NCBI GenBank assembly: GCA_013400115.1 | Contig: VXBP01002702.1 | Location: 1 to 64,000, forward strand | DNA length: 64,000 bases | Origin: Rhinopomastus cyanomelas | Taxonomy: Eukaryota > Chordata > Aves > Bucerotiformes > Rhinopomastidae | Direction: 5' to 3' | Part shown: positions 59,183 to 64,000 of the stretch, one piece after another | Position numbering within the stretch: position 1 is the first letter of the stretch | How the letters are laid out: every line of letters starts with the position of its first letter | The notes under the pieces: model-generated | Told to the model about the DNA's origin: nothing | What the model saw: the letters and a program-made list of their open reading frames with translations, nothing else | The model's database searches: none | Position numbers and translations under genes: made by a program

Positions 59183-59633
59183 ACTCCGAGTGGCACCAGC
59201 TCATGTTTCCCAGGCACTGAAAATCCCCAGCTCAACTGCTGATGCAAGTAAGAAACCTTTCTGAGAAGACCGTGGATTTATCATGCTTGGATGACCTCGG
59301 GAGACAGGTTTTGCTTCCTCCTCTAAAGACATACAACCTTTAACTTTCCTGGATGTTCTTTATTCTAACAGTTGAAATCACTCCCTCTTGACGCCACAGC
59401 CAGTCTTCTCCAGGCCCAGACCTCAGCCCAGTGAAGACCCAGGCTGGCAGTTCAGCCTGTTCTGAAGCACTCATGACAAAATCTCCCACACTTTGTGATG
59501 CAGCTCAACCCTGCAGCTGGAAAAGCAAACACTGTACCTGGCCATAGCTGCTACAGAGCAGCCCCACAGATGTCTGTTCACAGGAAGGACCCTACAAGCC
59601 AGCTCTGCTGAGGGCAGTGTGGGTACAAAAGCA

Positions 59634-60205
59634 GTCTGGCTGGAAGCGACTTTTGAGATCAAGTCCAACTACTGACCCAGCACTGCCAGGTCACCCCAAA
59701 ACCAGGTCCTTCAGCACCATGTCCACATGTTGTTTAAATCACCCCCAGATATAGGGACTCCAGCAGTGCCCTGGGCAGCCTGTACTAAGGTCTGATGACC
59801 CCTTCAGCGAAGAAGATCTTCCTACCATCCAGCCTAAGCGTCCCCTGGTGTAGCAGCAACCATTTCCTCTGGTCTTCTCACTTGCCACCAGGGAGAAGAG
59901 GCTGAGCTGCTCCTTGCTCCAGCCTCCTGTTGGGTTGTTGCTGAGAGCAATAAGGTCTCCCCCTCAGCCTCCTTTTCTCCAGGCTAAACAACCTCAGTTC
60001 CTTCAGCCGCTCCTCAGAGCGCTTGTGCTCCAGACCCTTTCAGCAGTCTCTGGAAACACTTCAGCACCTCAATGTCCTTCTTGTAAACTAAACAGAACAT
60101 TGAAGGTGCTGCCCCACCAATGCCAAGTTCAGGCAGACAATCACCTCCCTGCTCCTGCTGGCCACACCATTTCCAGTACTGGATATCAGAGCCAGCCCAC
60201 AGCAG
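59634..60205 (-). mobile_element. Old CR1 fragment, about 570 bp
   Basis: GAGATCAAGTCCAACTACTG, TGCCCTGGGCAGCCTGTAC, TTTTCTCCAGGCTAAACAAC and CCTCCCTGCTCCTGCTGGCC. Confidence 0.82.
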
Positions 60206-61061
60206 AGCTCCTGCTGCCACAGAAGCACTCGCACTGGCACAGCAGTGGAGAACCAGCAAACATGAAGCTCAACTGGGAACTAAAGGGTTACACAACAGCT
60301 CCTCATGTGCAAACACTCAGCATCCTCCTTCCTGTTCTGTGCAGGGAGCAGTATCCACTCCTCACACAGTCCAGAGAGGAAATGTCTACATTACTCACAT
60401 CTGGCCAGCAGCATCTGCAGGAGCTCAGACTCTCAGCCCAGCGCAGACTTCGCTTTTTCAGTGCCACCCATCCCATTTTCCCCACTCTCCAGCAGAGAAG
60501 GTGCACAGAAACCTTCAAGCTGATGTTCAAATCCCTTAACAAATTCAGCCTTTGTCATTTAGGAAGAAACAAGTAAATCCTGCTCCTGTTTCTCTCTTTC
60601 TCACACTCGGGTGACTAGCTCCTGCCAGCAACATCACTTCCCCAGAAACAATCATACACAACGTGCAGGTTTATGGGGTCAGGCAGAAGAGAGAAGAGCA
60701 ATTAATTTCCTCACAAGTGCTCAGTTTAGTAGCAGCAATTTTGGTTCTCCCTCTCCTGAGAGGTCAGCTCTACTTCTCATTGCATTTATTTTACTACCTT
60801 TCTTTGCCAGCTTGCTCAGAACCAGGCCAAACTGCCGCAACTCAAGCTCAAGGTCGCCTGGTTTGTCTCAGGTGGTTTCCAGCTCCTTTCTTAGCTCCCC
60901 CCCCAGTTATGTGCAGAGTTAAAACTTCACTTATCTTCAATAACCACCCCTCGCCTCAAGCTCATCCTTTACATCAAGTCATGCACTTCTGCTTTGATGT
61001 TCTGATCAGCTAGGGAACAACCTAGCTGGGACGCTTAACGTTTGATAACCAATGGAGGTCA

Positions 61062-61512
61062 GATCACAGAATCATAGAACATCAGGGATTGGAAGGGATC
61101 TCGAATGATCATCTAGTCCAATCCCCCTGCCACAGCAGGATCCCCTAGATCCAGCTGCACAGGAACATGGCCAGGAGGGTCCGAAACATCTCCAGAGAAG
61201 GAGACTCCACAACCTCCCTGGGCAGCCTCTTCCAGAGCTCTGTCACCCTCACTGGGAAGAAGTTCCTTCTCTGATGTGGAACCACCTATGTTCTAGCTCA
61301 CACCCGCTGCCCCTTGTCCTATCATTAGATGACACTGAGAAGAGCCTGGCTCCATCCTCCTGACAGCGACCCTTCACATATTGATCAACATTAATGAGGT
61401 CAAGCCCTCAGTCTCCTTTTCTCCAAGCTAAAGAGACCCAGCTCCCTCAGCCTTTCCTCATAAGGGAGGTGTTCTGCTCCCTTCATCACCTTCGTGGCTC
61501 TGCGCTGAGAGA
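61062..61512 (-). mobile_element. CR1 fragment, about 450 bp
   Basis: CACAGAATCATAGAACATC to GCTCCCTTCATCACCTTCG. Confidence 0.9.
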
Positions 61513-64000
61513 GATTTGTTGCCCAGTTGCTTCATGGATGCAAAAAACCCCCCATCTTTCCACTTTTCAACCTAAAACATACTCCCAAAGACAACGCAAG
61601 GAAAACCAATGGTAGCTGCTCCAATCTGAAGGGACAGTCTTGGTACCGACAGGCTGTTAACCACACATTGGGGTGGGTTTTTTTCAGCCTATTGTAAAGA
61701 ACAACTCTAGGAAGTCATGGCTGAGTATTTCTAAACAAAACACATTTCCAAGATTTCCAGCATCTTGGCACTCGCATGCAAAGTCTCTCGTCATCTTGAA
61801 AACACACTGGTCTTGTGGGTCCAACTGAAACACGAGAGCAGGAAGCCTCAAGTCCTGGGCAGTACCAACAGCTTCCCAAATGGCCTAAGTGACTTTGTTT
61901 TCTTTTAGCTACACATTCAAATACCTTCTTAGCAGCCCCACTGCTGTCAATTGTGTCCTATAAAATCTTTAGCCTATATACTAGGTGGGTTCTAAACATC
62001 TGGCTCTGAGATCCTTCAGATTCAAATGTGAATTGCACAATTTATGTCTCTCCTAAACCCATTCTGGGCTGATGAGTTCAGAAAGGTAAATGAACACAGC
62101 AGGACTTCTCAAAACGTGAAACCAGACTGAGACATTTTAAGGTCCAAATCACTGCTGGGGTCACTGAACAGCACGGCTGACAGAATGGGCAGCAGAAACT
62201 TCCTGCCGTGAGAGGACCAGTCCTCGGGTAATGCTGCACTAACAACCAAAATCGACTGTGACCTAACCACTTCATGCAAAAAAGCAGAAGGACTCTCAAA
62301 ATACAGGAGAAGGAAAATTACACAACCTCTTTCCATTTGCCTCAGTGTCATAAAGCCTTGAAAACCCCAAAGGCAGGCAGAAGAAGGGGGGGGGGAAGCA
62401 GCTCAGAGCAATGATTCCCACCAAGTGTTAAGTCCAAAGGAAAAATTTTAAGGGCCACTTCGTCGTGAGGGCTGTATCAGGCGAGAATCTCCGCTTCCCT
62501 CACAGCGCCAAGTACAAACCTGGATTTACACTTCTGCAGCTACAAGGGTCTCGTTATCATTTAAGTGATGAAGACAGAGATAGGGAGGAAGGGCAGCTCT
62601 GCAAAACCCAGCCATGAGGAGCAGTGAGGCTGCCAGGACTGTGCACAGCAGGTCACCCAGCAGATCTGCGGGGAGGGCAGAAGAATGAGAACAGGCACCG
62701 TCTCTGGCTCATTAAAATGCCTTCCCAGCTCCTCCTGCCTCTTTGGTGTTCAAGAAGCTCCAGTTCCTCACTCTTCCCCAGACTGGGAAGTACTGACTGC
62801 GGGAGGGTGCAGACTCCTCTTGATTAGGCCGCTGGAATCAAACTGATGCATTTTTCTTCTGCCTCCTAGTCATACCTGATTATCCCCCACTTTGATGCTG
62901 CTCAGGGCAAGGCAGTGCACGGGAGCAATTTACTAATTATGAGTCAAATTCTGCAGGCCTCCTTCTCCAAGCCTTTCCGTGATGGGATTAATCACCATAG
63001 CAGGAGCTCAGTCATTTGGGCTCGGAGCAGAGAATGGTGCTTTAAACACAGAGACAAGCTTCCTCTGCACCCGCAACTAGAGCAATGCCATCCCCTCGTC
63101 CCCCACCTCTCACTACAACCCCACAGGACAGAGCCCAAGGCACCCAGCTTCTTCTCTCAAGACCTGAAGGTTTGTTTTTCTCATGGGTACTAAAGCGCAG
63201 TTGAGACACTTGGGAGCAAATAGGATTCTGGAACTTCATCTAACTCCACATAGCAGCAGGGATGCCTCCGGCATGCCCGGTATTTACATTAAACCACCAT
63301 CATTCCAAACCCATACGTGTTCCCAAACTTACACCGCCCAAGAGCAGGTGAGGCAAACAGTTTGCAGACTGGTTTAAACTTACCACACAACCCATTCCTT
63401 TCCCAGACTGGGGAGGGTGAAGCATGAGAATGCAGTGAATTCCTCAATGTTTATCTTGCTCAACGGGTTTTATTTAACCGCATCGTTAGGTCACCCTCAA
63501 ATTCCCCTGAACAATGAGAGGGGGAAAAGCCCACGGCAAAGGGTGTGGCTTCACCGGCGCAAAAAGAAGGGGCTTTGTTTCCCTAACGCGCAGTTCAAAA
63601 AATGCACATGTTCACCACCCTGAACTGTGCGGCGGCGCCAGCGCTTTGGGAACATTTTTATCACTCCAGCGGGGCTACACAGATGTTGCCTGGCACGTGG
63701 CAAACCTTTAAAACCCTCATGCTGCACCTCCAGGAACACAGAAGACTTCTTGTCTAAGCAATGGTTGCTCTTAGGGCATGTGAGGAGAAGGAGGAGAATG
63801 GAGGACTCGCTCCCATCCTGCGCTGTGCTGTAATTTGTGGGTTTGGTCTTGCAATTGTTCGGCTGCGGCGGCGTTTGCTCGCAAAGGAAACCTCTTCTCC
63901 GCGCAGCTATTTAGGTTAAAAAGTAACTTCATTAGATTGCCAGTGCTTTGAAGGCAAATTTCAGTCCCTTTCCCTACTGGAAAACCTTGCCAGCTGAATC

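Larger units (their letters stand above)
58684..64000 (-). other. Sequence upstream of AMOT w1: 5' intron of the long isoform
   Basis: No minus-strand frame here resembles the angiomotin N-terminus and no CpG-rich promoter is apparent. I read it as intron continuing beyond the window. It contains three CR1 fragments (59.1, 59.6-60.2 and 61.1-61.5 kb) and a short poly-G run near 62,388. A promoter for a short transcript could lie just above w1, but nothing visible shows it. Confidence 0.6.

Noticed and set aside
59914..60576. 220-residue open frame, plus strand
   Set aside because: Its first half is antisense to an old CR1 and the rest lacks any domain; it lies in the AMOT upstream intron.
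62380..62400. Poly-G run as a quadruplex signal
   Set aside because: A single homopolymer run without separate G-tracts nearby.

Overview
This is a vertebrate nuclear window, almost certainly from a bird. About 60 CR1 LINE fragments (by my count roughly 16 kb, a quarter of the window) are present. Most are 5'-truncated copies of the 3' end, and several finish in the avian CR1 signature tail of short ATTCTRTG-type repeats. The only gene I can identify is angiomotin (AMOT), on the minus strand and intron-rich. Diverse CR1 groups at high density would fit a CR1-rich bird lineage (woodpecker- or hornbill-like), but that placement is inference.

Layout. 1-28,000: no recognisable protein gene. It holds CR1 fragments of several subfamilies, three short tandem repeats (17.4, 18.5 and 20.7 kb), a degenerate A/T-tract tandem array (8.4-8.9 kb), an inverted CR1 pair (4.5-5.3 kb), and a rearranged CR1 with an endonuclease remnant and a single N (9.0-11.1 kb). 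28,000-32,319: mostly unique sequence downstream of the AMOT stop, in part probably its 3' UTR. 32,320-58,683: ten consecutive AMOT coding exons, called w1 to w10 here in transcript order (w1 at 58.2-58.7 kb, w10 at 32.3 kb). All nine introns have GT-AG ends and every junction phase matches, giving a continuous 620-residue C-terminal portion that ends in the PDZ-binding tail EYLI. 58,684-64,000: upstream intron. The 5' exon(s) coding for the N-terminus of the long (p130-type) isoform are not in the window. The methionine matching the human p80 start lies inside w1, so a short-isoform reading frame of 523 residues is complete here.

Angiomotin is a cytoplasmic and junctional scaffold. Its coiled-coil region binds membrane lipids and dimerises, and its C-terminal tail binds PDZ proteins of the tight-junction polarity complex. 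Its N-terminal PPxY motifs (outside the window) bind YAP. The avian protein read here lacks the long Ala/Pro-rich insert found near the C-terminus of the human protein.

The oddest structural signal is a 498-bp segment present twice (10,194-10,691 and 48,369-48,866), same orientation, gapless, with one mismatch. Its left copy starts immediately after an undetermined base inside a broken CR1. A second single N (46,269) also sits at a deletion point inside a CR1. Assembly artefact is the leading explanation. I found no RNA gene, CRISPR array, operon or other undescribed system.
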